Shown here: positions 26,878 through 34,635 of the stretch, piece by piece
Layout of the letters: each line of letters starts with the position of its first letter
Position numbering within the stretch: position 1 is the stretch's first letter
Origin: Priestia aryabhattai B8W22
GTDB lineage: Bacteria; Bacillota; Bacilli; Bacillales; Bacillaceae_H
Assembly: GCF_000956595.1 (NCBI RefSeq)
Contig: NZ_JYOO01000015.1
Span: 58,266-122,265, forward strand
DNA length: 64,000 nucleotides
Direction: 5' to 3'
Notes under the pieces: model-generated
Told to the model about the DNA's origin: nothing
What the model saw: only the letters and a program-made list of their open reading frames with translations
Databases searched by the model: none
Made by a program: the position numbers and the translations under genes

Positions 26878-27219
26878 AGAGGCTAGAACAAAAGTATGTT
26901 AGTTGAAGGAAGATCCGAACGAGTTTATTTTTTAATTAAGAATCAAACTCATTCGGATTTTTTTATTATGAGGGTGAGCGTAGGTTTAATCTAGGTGGTT
27001 CTAGCTGTTGATTGGAGGGCAAGGCGAAGACTCCTGCGGGAAAAGCGGAATAGGTGAGACCCCGCAGGAGCATAAGCGCCGAGGAGGCTCACCGGCCGCC
27101 CGCGGAAAGCGAAGCCTTGCACGGAAATCAACGGCGGTGTAACAAGCGATTCATACTAGATTGTTTATCACATTTGTTCGTCTTTAGATTCGATTGATTT
27201 TGTTATGTCTCAAGCCCTG
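26878..27219 (+). repeat. Dispersed MITE-like repeat, copy B (full length, about 342 bp)
   Basis: The longest copy. It runs from AGAGGCTAGAACAAAAG through the hairpin module (26913-26926 with 26945-26958, followed by seven T) and GTTGATTGGAGGGCAAGG to the GC-rich core. The core holds CTCCTGCGGG and its inverse CCCGCAGGAG, then the GAAATCAACGGCGG segment, ending near TTATGTCTCAAGCCCT. It fills the whole gap between the kinase (+) and the M3 peptidase (-). The hairpin is next to the kinase stop. Confidence 0.9.
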
Positions 27220-27222
27220 TTT

Positions 27223-28920
27223 TTATAGCTTTTTATCATCAATACTGTTTAAATAGTTTTCAATTTCATCTACTACAGACTGCACGCAGCCTTCTTCAAA
27301 TGGAGAAATCAGATTCGCTTCCTCCACTAATTCTAAAAATGGCTTACTTCCGCCAAGCTTACATAAATGGACATAATCTTGCCATGCTTGTTCATGATTT
27401 TCTCGATCTTTTTTCCAAAATTGAAATGCACAAATTTGAGCGAGCGTATAATCAATATAATAAAACGGAGACGTATAAATATGAAGCTGGCGCTGCCAGA
27501 AGCCTCCGCTTTCTAGATAATGATGGCCATCATAGTTTTTAGAAGGCATATATTTTTTTTCAATTTCTCGCCACGTTCTTTTTCGTTCCGAAGGTTTCAT
27601 CTCAGGGCGTTCATATACAGCATGTTGAAATTCATCTACGGCTACCCCGTAAGGCAAGAAAGTTAAGCCTGAGCTTAAATGCGAAAACTGGTATTTATCT
27701 TTGTCTTCTTTAAAGAACAATTCCATCCAAGGCCATGTAAAATACTCCATGCTCATTGAATGAATTTCAGCTCCTTCATGCGTAGGCCAGTGATACTCAT
27801 TAGTTTCCATATCTCGGCTTGAGTACACTTGAAAAGCATGCCCTGCTTCATGCGTTAACACATCAATATCGCCTGATGTTCCGTTAAAATTTGAAAAAAT
27901 AAACGGCGCTTTGTATTCTTCAATAAACGTACAGTAGCCTCCGCCTGCTTTGCCCTTTTTAGCGACTAAATCCATCAAATTATTTTCAAGCATAAACGAA
28001 AAAAATTCGTCCGTCTCTTTAGAAAGCTCCTTATACATAACCCGTCCATTTTCAATAATCCACTTTTCATCACCTTTTGGTACTGCATTTCCTGTTTCAA
28101 ACTGAAACGGTTCATCATAATAAGTTAAGCTCTCTACATGAATTCTTTCCTGCTGACGCTTTTTTAATTTTTCAGTAAGGGGAACGATATACTCTTTTAC
28201 TTGTTTGCGAAAAGCAGCAACCATTTCAGCATCATAGCCTATTCTGGACATACGAGCATAGCCTACTTCTACGAAATTTTTATAGCCTAATTTTTGGGCA
28301 AGCTTGGTCCGCACTTTTACAAGTTTGTCGTAAATATCATCAAATTCCTCTTCATGATCGGTAAAAAATTGAAACTTCGCTTCTGCTGCTTTTTTTCTCA
28401 TTTCTCGATCAGGTGACTCCATGAACGGATCGAGCTGAGCTAACGTTCTTTCTTCGCCTTCAAATACAATTTTAGCTGACGCCACTAGTTTCGTATATTG
28501 AGACGATAGCTTATTTTCTTCCTGGAGCTCTTTTACTATTTCCGGCGAAAATGTTTTTAACTGCATTTCAGCAAGAGAAAACAGCTGCTTGCCCCATTTT
28601 TCTTCTAGTTCCTGTTTAAAAGGCGATGAAATTAATGCTTTGTAAAATTTCTCTACATATCCTTCTAAAAGCGGCTGCGTTTCATCAAAATAGTCTTGTT
28701 CTTCTTTATAAACTTCATTCGCAGTGTCTATAGAATGACGAATATAGCAGATGTTCCCCATTGTACTGTACTGGGAGTACGCATTATTTGCTAGACGAAT
28801 TGCCTCGTTTTGCTGACTGACTGACGCTGCTTCCGTAAAATGTGTAATAGCCTTTTCAAACTGCTTTTCAATTTCATTCATATCAGGTCGCGTATATGTA
28901 TAATTCTCAAATTTCATCAT
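27223..28920 (-). CDS. M3-family oligoendopeptidase
   Basis: Zinc metallopeptidase of family M3 that cleaves short peptides in the cytosol. 565 residues, in line with the PepF-like/M3 group of Firmicutes. The zinc motif HEAGHAF lies near residue 358 (HExxH), with the third ligand region in HSMSMEYFTWPW. No signal peptide. AGAGGAAGGGG site before two ATG codons; the first is used here. Single gene. Confidence 0.92.
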   Translation of the reverse strand: MMKFENYTYTRPDMNEIEKQFEKAITHFTEAASVSQQNEAIRLANNAYSQYSTMGNICYIRHSIDTANEVYKEEQDYFDETQPLLEGYVEKFYKALISSPFKQELEEKWGKQLFSLAEMQLKTFSPEIVKELQEENKLSSQYTKLVASAKIVFEGEERTLAQLDPFMESPDREMRKKAAEAKFQFFTDHEEEFDDIYDKLVKVRTKLAQKLGYKNFVEVGYARMSRIGYDAEMVAAFRKQVKEYIVPLTEKLKKRQQERIHVESLTYYDEPFQFETGNAVPKGDEKWIIENGRVMYKELSKETDEFFSFMLENNLMDLVAKKGKAGGGYCTFIEEYKAPFIFSNFNGTSGDIDVLTHEAGHAFQVYSSRDMETNEYHWPTHEGAEIHSMSMEYFTWPWMELFFKEDKDKYQFSHLSSGLTFLPYGVAVDEFQHAVYERPEMKPSERKRTWREIEKKYMPSKNYDGHHYLESGGFWQRQLHIYTSPFYYIDYTLAQICAFQFWKKDRENHEQAWQDYVHLCKLGGSKPFLELVEEANLISPFEEGCVQSVVDEIENYLNSIDDKKL

Positions 28921-29044
28921 TTGTTCCCCTTCCTCTATAGTCTATATGTAACCTAATTCGTTTTTATCCAGCTGTATTCCTGTCAATTTCAATTTTTTGT
29001 CACTTTTTATTTTTTATGTCGATTGGTCATGAAAGAAGTCATAG

Positions 29045-29077
29045 AAAAAACTCGTTTGTTCAACAGAAACAAACGAG
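29045..29077 (-). terminator. Terminator of the MarR-family gene
   Basis: A 10-bp stem (29051-29060 with 29068-29077) is followed on the minus strand by six T. Confidence 0.85.
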
Positions 29078-29087
29078 CTTTCTTTAA

Positions 29088-29558
29088 TTAATTAGTCGAT
29101 TCCGGCAAAAATTCATCTGCATAGTGCCCTAATTTCTTAAGCATCGAAATAGCAGCTTCCTTTTCTTCACTAGACAAAACGGATAAAATATCATGAATTC
29201 TTTTTTCATGACTCGGAAACATGCTTTCAATCATTTCCTTGCCTTGCTTAGTGATCGCTGCATAGGTTACACGGCGATCGTTCGGACAGGCAACGCGCTC
29301 TAAGAAACCTTTTTTCTCAAGCTTGTCTACTACATACGTAATACTGCCGCTTGCGAGTAGAATTTTTCCGCCAATTTGCTGAAGAGGCTGCTGACCTTTG
29401 TGGTACAATAACTCTAGGACAGCAAATTCGGTTGGATTCATTCCATGCTGTTGAATAAATTTATGCACATGATCATTAATTGAACGATTGGCGCGAGATA
29501 GTACAATAAATAATTTAAGAGATTGGTCTAACTCTTCTCTAGTTACATCATTCGTCAT
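29088..29558 (-). CDS. MarR-family transcriptional regulator (YusO/MhqR-like)
   Basis: A 156-residue winged-helix regulator. The recognition region LLASGSITYVVDKLEKKGFLER and the wing PNDRRVTYAAIT are typical of MarR proteins. In Bacillus the YusO/MhqR branch controls resistance to quinones or other small electrophiles or drugs. No effector Cys is evident apart from the one in ACPNDRR. A perfect 24-bp palindrome sits 19 bases upstream of the start, so autoregulation is likely. The divergent DUF4931 gene may be under the same control. Confidence 0.88.
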   Translation of the reverse strand: MTNDVTREELDQSLKLFIVLSRANRSINDHVHKFIQQHGMNPTEFAVLELLYHKGQQPLQQIGGKILLASGSITYVVDKLEKKGFLERVACPNDRRVTYAAITKQGKEMIESMFPSHEKRIHDILSVLSSEEKEAAISMLKKLGHYADEFLPESTN

Positions 29559-29576
29559 TTTAATCAGTTCCTTTAA

Positions 29577-29600
29577 TATTATCTTGATATCAAGATAATA
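29577..29600. promoter_or_regulatory. 24-bp perfect palindrome, probable MarR operator
   Basis: Bases 29577-29588 are the exact inverse of 29589-29600; the core is ATCTTGATATCAAGAT. Form and length match MarR/MhqR-type operators. It lies in the divergent gap, close to the marR start. Confidence 0.82.
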
Positions 29601-29757
29601 CTAAAATTTCCCTTCAAAGTCAATCAAAGCAGACTTATTTCATCGGTTATCCTCTCTGCTTGTACAATTTTTTTGATAAAAAATGTATATAAGTGGATTT
29701 ATACATATGCTTTTAATACAATAAACATATGACCATTACATAAAAAGGTGAATGATT

Positions 29758-30525
29758 ATGAAACCAACCCATTTATTATTTAATTCCGCGATTGGTTCAC
29801 AAAAGCCTGAAACAATCGTTAATCGGCAAAATCCCTGTCCATTTTGTGATGTTGAATCTCTTACAGGTATCATTGAAAAACAAGGACCTATCATTTGGCT
29901 AAAAAATAAATTTCCGGTTCTACAAGATGCTTATCAGACGGTTATTATTGAGACGGATGAATGCTCTTCGGAACTATCTGTTTATCCAAAGGAACATCTG
30001 TACACCTTGCTGAGTTTCGCTACTGAACGATGGATATCGATGATGAACAGCGGGGAATATGCTTCTGTTCTTTTCTTTAAAAACCATGGCCCTATGTCTG
30101 GAGGATCGTTACGGCATCCTCATATGCAAATTATTGGTTTAAATGAGATGGATGTAAATGAAAATGTGAAGCCAGAGCAGTTTGAAGGAGTTACAATTGC
30201 CCAAAGCGAACACGTCACATTTAATTTATCTGTAAAACCTCGAATGGGCTTTTTTGAATTTAACGTGATCACAGATCAGATTGACAAAGAGCTGCACGCT
30301 TTTGCAGATTATCTTCAAACGGCCGCTCACTATTTATTAAACCATTTTCATCGTAGCTGCACGAGCTACAACTTATTTTTTTATAATCTCCAAAACGGCA
30401 AAATTGCAGCGAAAATCATTCCTCGCTTTGCCACATCTCCTTTGTACGTAGGGTATGGCATTCCTCAAGTTTCCAATAAGCTTGAGCACATTGCTAACCA
30501 AGTTCAGGAGCTGTATTTCACATAA
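29758..30525 (+). CDS. DUF4931 protein, GalT/HIT-like fold
   Basis: A 255-residue protein related to galactose-1-phosphate uridylyltransferase. A CPFC zinc pair lies near residue 27, and the GalT-like active site stretch is GGSLRHPHMQIIG near residue 122 (His-Pro-His). Members are nucleotidyl transferases or hydrolases of unknown substrate. The start was moved two codons inward, to the ATG of MKPTHLL, to give normal spacing from AAAAGGTG. It is divergent from the MarR gene, separated by the palindrome. Confidence 0.78.
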   Translation: MKPTHLLFNSAIGSQKPETIVNRQNPCPFCDVESLTGIIEKQGPIIWLKNKFPVLQDAYQTVIIETDECSSELSVYPKEHLYTLLSFATERWISMMNSGEYASVLFFKNHGPMSGGSLRHPHMQIIGLNEMDVNENVKPEQFEGVTIAQSEHVTFNLSVKPRMGFFEFNVITDQIDKELHAFADYLQTAAHYLLNHFHRSCTSYNLFFYNLQNGKIAAKIIPRFATSPLYVGYGIPQVSNKLEHIANQVQELYFT

Positions 30526-30556
30526 AAAGTTGAACCTTCATTGGTTCAACTTTTTT
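30525..30556 (+). terminator. Terminator of the DUF4931 gene
   Basis: A 12-bp stem (30525-30536 with 30543-30554), six-base loop, T tract. Confidence 0.9.
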
Positions 30557-30677
30557 ACGTTTTTTCATAATGAGATTCAATTTTAAAATAGTCATGCTCA
30601 TAAAAAACAAAAAACATACACTAAAAGAACGATGTGAATTGAGGATAAAAAGAAGAATACGTAAAAGGAGACGGTTT

Positions 30678-31409
30678 ATGACTGAAGTACTAATTGGAAG
30701 CATTCTTTCTGCTCTATCGACTGGAGTAGGTGCTTTGCCTATTCTGTTTTTGAATCAAGAATTCACTCATCGCTGGAAAGATGTGCTTCTTGCGCTCACT
30801 GCAGGTATTATGACGGCTGCTTCTACTATGAGCTTAATTCCAGAATCTCTTCAAAGCGGCGGGTTTTTTTCCTTAGCCATTGGCTTACTGCTTGGAGTTG
30901 TAACATTAACACTCTTGGAGCAGAATATTCCTCACATTGATCTTGAGCATTCTAAAACCGGCATTCAGTTTGATGAAAAAGCCCTTTTAATTGTGTCCGC
31001 TATTACGTTGCACAACCTTCCTGAAGGACTGTCTGTTGGTGTTAGCTATGCTTCAAATGTTGAAAATACAGGGAACTTAATTGCACTTGCAATCGGTCTT
31101 CAAAATGCACCTGAAGGACTGTTGGTCGCGCTATTTTTGGCTCAGCAAAATATCAGTAAAATAAAAGCATTTTTAATTGCTACCCTTACAGGCTCCGTTG
31201 AGATTGTAACGTCTTTACTTGGGTTTTATTTAACTAATTTTGTTGATTCTCTCGTTTCATATGGATTAGCTTTTGCTGCTGGAGCCATGCTTTTTATTAT
31301 TTATAAAGAGTTGATTCCGGAAAGTCACGGCGATGGAAACGAAAGATTTGCTACTTATTCGTTTATTTTTGGTATTTTGTTTATGATTTTTTTAATTAAC
31401 ATTTTTTAA
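30678..31409 (+). CDS. ZIP-family metal transporter
   Basis: A 243-residue divalent metal transporter with about eight spans. The two metal-site motifs are HNLPEGLSVGV (helix 4) and LQNAPEGLLVAL (helix 5); a His-bearing acidic loop (HIDLEHSK) lies before them. The usual substrate is zinc, but iron or manganese cannot be excluded. The start is the ATG of MTEVLIGS behind AAAAGGAGA; the longer frame adds 36 mostly basic residues without support. An inverted repeat at 31426-31452 follows, but lacks a T tract. Confidence 0.88.
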   Translation: MTEVLIGSILSALSTGVGALPILFLNQEFTHRWKDVLLALTAGIMTAASTMSLIPESLQSGGFFSLAIGLLLGVVTLTLLEQNIPHIDLEHSKTGIQFDEKALLIVSAITLHNLPEGLSVGVSYASNVENTGNLIALAIGLQNAPEGLLVALFLAQQNISKIKAFLIATLTGSVEIVTSLLGFYLTNFVDSLVSYGLAFAAGAMLFIIYKELIPESHGDGNERFATYSFIFGILFMIFLINIF

Positions 31410-31480
31410 AGCTGAAGAGAGGCCACGGGCAGCGTAATTGTTTCACTGCCCGATCCCGAATGCTTGTCTTGCATTACACA

Positions 31481-31720
31481 TTACAGCTTTGAAAAAGATA
31501 AAAAGCGGCTAATCAATGTTGCAAATGACGTTTTTTCTTCCTCTTCTTTTAAACGCTGCTTTTGATAAACGAGTAAGAGCTGATCAAGCTCTTGACTACA
31601 GGTAACGGTTTCTTCATTAGTCAGACCTTTTTCTTCTCCGAGCTGCACCATCTTTTGTCTTTTTTGGACGATTTCCACTAATAATCTCTCTGATTTCGTT
31701 CTATTTCTCACTCCAAACAC
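31481..31720 (-). CDS. Spo0E-like aspartyl-phosphate phosphatase
   Basis: A 79-residue helical hairpin protein of the Spo0E/YisI/YnzD family, which dephosphorylates Spo0A~P and delays sporulation. The signature is present: SERLLVEIVQKRQKM, the GLTNEETV turn and SQELDQLLLVYQ (the SQELD motif with catalytic Asp). The C-terminal tail is longer than in minimal members. Several Spo0A-box-like sites lie about 110-205 bases upstream. Confidence 0.88.
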   Translation of the reverse strand: MFGVRNRTKSERLLVEIVQKRQKMVQLGEEKGLTNEETVTCSQELDQLLLVYQKQRLKEEEEKTSFATLISRFLSFSKL

Positions 31721-31830
31721 AAAATCCTCTCCTATGACAAAGAAATTAGCTTATAACGCATTATTACAAATTCTACTAAATATGTAAATAGAGTCGCAAT
31801 AATAGACATTTTTTTTGCGAAAAAATTATT

Positions 31831-31925
31831 TTGTCGGATTTTACAAGCGCTTACATTACTATAGGAATACTATTTATCTTTTTTTTACAATTTGTTATTC
31901 GACAAAAGATGCTGCTTGTCGAATA
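31831..31925. promoter_or_regulatory. Cluster of Spo0A-box-like sites upstream of the Spo0E-like gene
   Basis: A 10-bp inverted repeat (31896-31905 with 31916-31925) contains TTCGACAA and TTGTCGAA, each a perfect 0A box (TGTCGAA). A third, TTGTCGGA at 31831-31838, has one mismatch. A cre-like TACAAGCGCTTACA at 31842-31855 (two mismatches) lies between. Confidence 0.6.
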
Positions 31926-31930
31926 GAAAA

Positions 31931-32170
31931 AAGAGATTGAGACATAACGAAATTAATCCAATCCAAAGACGAACAAATGGGATAAATGAGCTCATATGAA
32001 TCACTTAGTCCACTACTGTTGATTTCCGTGCAAAGCTTCGCTTTACCTTCCAATCAACGGCTAGGAGCAACTACATACATGAACCTTATATTTACCATCA
32101 CAATGAAAAAATCCGAACGATTTACCGTTCGGATTTTCTTTTAACTAATATACTTTGGTTTTATCCTCTT
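31931..32170 (-). repeat. Dispersed MITE-like repeat, copy C (core deleted)
   Basis: Starts AAGAGATTGAGACATAACG and ends at the CoA-disulfide reductase 3' end. The GC-rich core is missing (GCTTCGCTTTACCTTCC joins directly). The hairpin module (32111-32119 with 32126-32134), followed on the minus strand by six T, stands 40 bases after the reductase stop. Confidence 0.88.
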
Positions 32171-32173
32171 TTT

Positions 32174-33514
32174 CTATTCGGCCTTTTGAGCAGCGATCTG
32201 TACGGCATCCCATACCGTAGCGTAAGGAGGAGCGTACGAAAGATCTAGCATGGTTATTTCATCTGTTGTGAGGCGGCAAGTAATAGCTGTCGCAAATACA
32301 TCGATTCGTTTTGCTACTCCTTCTTTACCAATCATTTGAACCCCCAAAATCTCTTTTGTTTCAGGATGATAAACAAGTTTTATCACAATCTTTTCAGCTC
32401 CTGGATAGTAAGAAGCATGACTCGGAGCCTCCGCTGTGATGGCTTTGTATAAAAGAGAATTTTCTCTTGCTTCTCTTTCTGAAATGCCGGTTTTTCCAAT
32501 TTCATAGTCCATTACTTTGACAATACTTGTACCTACAACACCCGGAAATTCTCTATTTTCTCCCCCTAATCGATAACCAAGAACCCTTCCCTGCTTATTG
32601 GCAATGGTTCCAAGAGCAATGTGAACATCTTTTTTTAATACGCGGTGATAGCTCGTTGCACAATCTCCTGCTGCGTAGATATGAGGCACGTTGGTTTCCA
32701 GCTTCTCGTTTACTAAAATCGCTCCATTTTCAAGCATTCTTAGTCCGTTTCTCTCTAAGAATTGCGTATTCGGACGAACTCCTACATTTACAATCACTAA
32801 ATCTGTTTGATATGTTTGACGGTTTGTTTGAACGTGAGTGACAGAACCATCTGAATGCAGCAATGCTTCTACTTCTTCTTCGAAATGAAATAAAATATCG
32901 TCATCTAGCTGCTTTTGTAAATGCTCTGCCATTTCTTGATCTAAAATAGATAAAATCTGCTTTCCCTGTTCAATGACGCGTACTTCTTTTCCCACAGCCT
33001 TCATTGCTTCAGCTACTTCCATTCCGACATATCCTCCGCCGATAATGGTGACTTTCTCTACGGCGTGAGCCTGTAGATATGTATAGATTCTTTCACTGTC
33101 TTCTAATGATTTTAATGTGCATACATTCGGCATGTTATCACGCATAAAATTGGGTTTAACAGCCGATGTACCAGTTGCAATGATGAGTTCATCATATGTT
33201 ATCTCTTTTTCTGTTTGCGTCTTTACATCTTGCGCTACTATGTACTTTTTTGTATGATTTACTTCTTTAACTTCGTGAAAAAGGTGGACGGAGATGTTTC
33301 GCTCTTCAAATTCTTGTTTCGTCCGAGCAATCAAATCGTCTTTTTCTTTTACAACACCTGACAGATAGTAAGGCATGCCACATGCGCTGTAAGAGATATC
33401 TCCACCTTTTTCAAACACAAGGATTTCCACTTCTTCTTTTTCTTTCATCCGGCGAAGCTGTGAAGCTGCGCTCATTCCAGCGGCTACTCCTCCTATAACG
33501 ACGACACGTTTCAT
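32174..33514 (-). CDS. CoA-disulfide reductase / NAD(P)H oxidase-like flavoprotein
   Basis: FAD- and NAD(P)H-dependent reductase of the single-Cys disulfide reductase group. 446 residues. FAD motif VVIGGVAAGMSAASQLRR, redox Cys in SYSACGMPYYLSG (near residue 47), NAD(P)H motif TIIGGGYVGMEVAEAM, second FAD motif YAAGDCATS, and the C-terminal SYAPPYATVWDAVQ typical of CoA-disulfide reductases. Bacillus uses CoA as a main thiol, which fits. GGGAG site before the ATG. A repeat supplies its terminator. Confidence 0.9.
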   Translation of the reverse strand: MKRVVVIGGVAAGMSAASQLRRMKEKEEVEILVFEKGGDISYSACGMPYYLSGVVKEKDDLIARTKQEFEERNISVHLFHEVKEVNHTKKYIVAQDVKTQTEKEITYDELIIATGTSAVKPNFMRDNMPNVCTLKSLEDSERIYTYLQAHAVEKVTIIGGGYVGMEVAEAMKAVGKEVRVIEQGKQILSILDQEMAEHLQKQLDDDILFHFEEEVEALLHSDGSVTHVQTNRQTYQTDLVIVNVGVRPNTQFLERNGLRMLENGAILVNEKLETNVPHIYAAGDCATSYHRVLKKDVHIALGTIANKQGRVLGYRLGGENREFPGVVGTSIVKVMDYEIGKTGISEREARENSLLYKAITAEAPSHASYYPGAEKIVIKLVYHPETKEILGVQMIGKEGVAKRIDVFATAITCRLTTDEITMLDLSYAPPYATVWDAVQIAAQKAE

Positions 33515-33585
33515 CTATACTCCCTCTTTCTACATAAATAATAGGCTATACCATTGTTTTTCCTTATTCTTCCCGATTTCAAACG

Positions 33586-33612
33586 AAAAAAAACGGCTGT
33601 TTACACAGCCGT
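33586..33612 (-). terminator. Terminator of the mtn/ABC operon
   Basis: A 7-bp stem (33593-33599 with 33606-33612) overlaps the permease stop codon and is followed on the minus strand by a T run. Confidence 0.85.
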
Positions 33613-34635
33613 AGATGTTTGTTTCGAGCGGTAATATGTTAAAGCCAAGGCTCCTGCTAATACAGCTCCTTTAATAATGTCTTGCATATAATACGGAACA
33701 TTTAGCATCGTTAATCCGTTTAGCAGCACACCAATTAAAATAGAGCCAATCAGCGTCCCGAATACATTCGGTTTCCCTGCTCCAAATACGGAAAAGCCAA
33801 TGTATGTAGCAGCTACGGCATCCATTAAAAATGGTGAGCCTGCGTTCACTTCTCCTACTCCAATACGAGCAGCTAAAACGACTCCTCCAATTCCAGCAAG
33901 CAAACCTGAAAACATATAGGCATACATACGGTAACGATTAACCGGTACACCCGAAAGCCTTGCTGCTTCTATGTTCCCTCCTGTTACATAGAAAAAACGC
34001 CCAAACTTCGTATAGGAAAAAACGATATGAACAAGCAGCACAGTCAGCAGCATAATGATAACAGGAACAGGAATACCTAGAAAGTGACCTTGCCCCAGCG
34101 CAAGGAAAGAAGGAATAAAAATTCCCGGAGCTCTTTCTCCGCTTGGTAAAGGCATATTGGTATAAATAGCTGAGCCTTTTGTATATGTTAATAAAATCCC
34201 TTGGACGATGAACATCATTGAAAGAGTGGCTAAAATATCAGGAATCTTTACTTTCACTACTAAAAAAGCATTCACTAACCCGATGAGAAGCGATGCAATA
34301 ATCGGAATAATGATAGCAACTGCAATTTCTTGTCTGTGTAAAACAAGCATAGAGGCTGATAAAATAGTGGCTAACCCAGCCGTAGACCCTACAGATAAAT
34401 CGAGTCCGTTGACGGTTAACGATATCGTTACACCAAGCGCTATTAAGGTAACAATGGAAATAGAGCGCAGGATATCACTAATGTTTTCTCCTGTTAAAAA
34501 GTTAGGTGTGGCAATGGAAAAAATAATCATAATAACGAAAATCATTAAGACTGTCCCATATTTATAAAAAAAGTCGAAAACGCTTATTTTTCTCTTTGGT
34601 TTCGCTACAGGTTCTGTTACATACTCCGCACTCAT
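33601..34635 (-). CDS. ABC transporter permease, RbsC family (probable methylthioribose uptake)
   Basis: A 344-residue membrane permease of the ribose/galactose branch, with eight to ten spans. VNGLDLSVGSTAGLATILSA near residue 75 and a GIGGVVLAARIGVGEVNAG stretch are characteristic of RbsC. The ATG overlaps the ATPase stop by four bases (ATGA), so coupling is certain. It is the last gene of a run that begins with mtnW behind a SAM riboswitch. Methylthioribose is therefore the likely cargo; this is inferred from context and not from sequence. Confidence 0.85.
   Translation of the reverse strand: MSAEYVTEPVAKPKRKISVFDFFYKYGTVLMIFVIMIIFSIATPNFLTGENISDILRSISIVTLIALGVTISLTVNGLDLSVGSTAGLATILSASMLVLHRQEIAVAIIIPIIASLLIGLVNAFLVVKVKIPDILATLSMMFIVQGILLTYTKGSAIYTNMPLPSGERAPGIFIPSFLALGQGHFLGIPVPVIIMLLTVLLVHIVFSYTKFGRFFYVTGGNIEAARLSGVPVNRYRMYAYMFSGLLAGIGGVVLAARIGVGEVNAGSPFLMDAVAATYIGFSVFGAGKPNVFGTLIGSILIGVLLNGLTMLNVPYYMQDIIKGAVLAGALALTYYRSKQTSTAV

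Noticed and set aside
26878..27219. Repeat copies as insertion sequences with a transposase
   Set aside because: No copy holds an open frame of meaningful size; they can only be non-autonomous elements.
31842..31855. Second cre site near the Spo0E-like gene as a firm call
   Set aside because: Two mismatches to the consensus on either strand; kept only as a remark in the 0A box entry.
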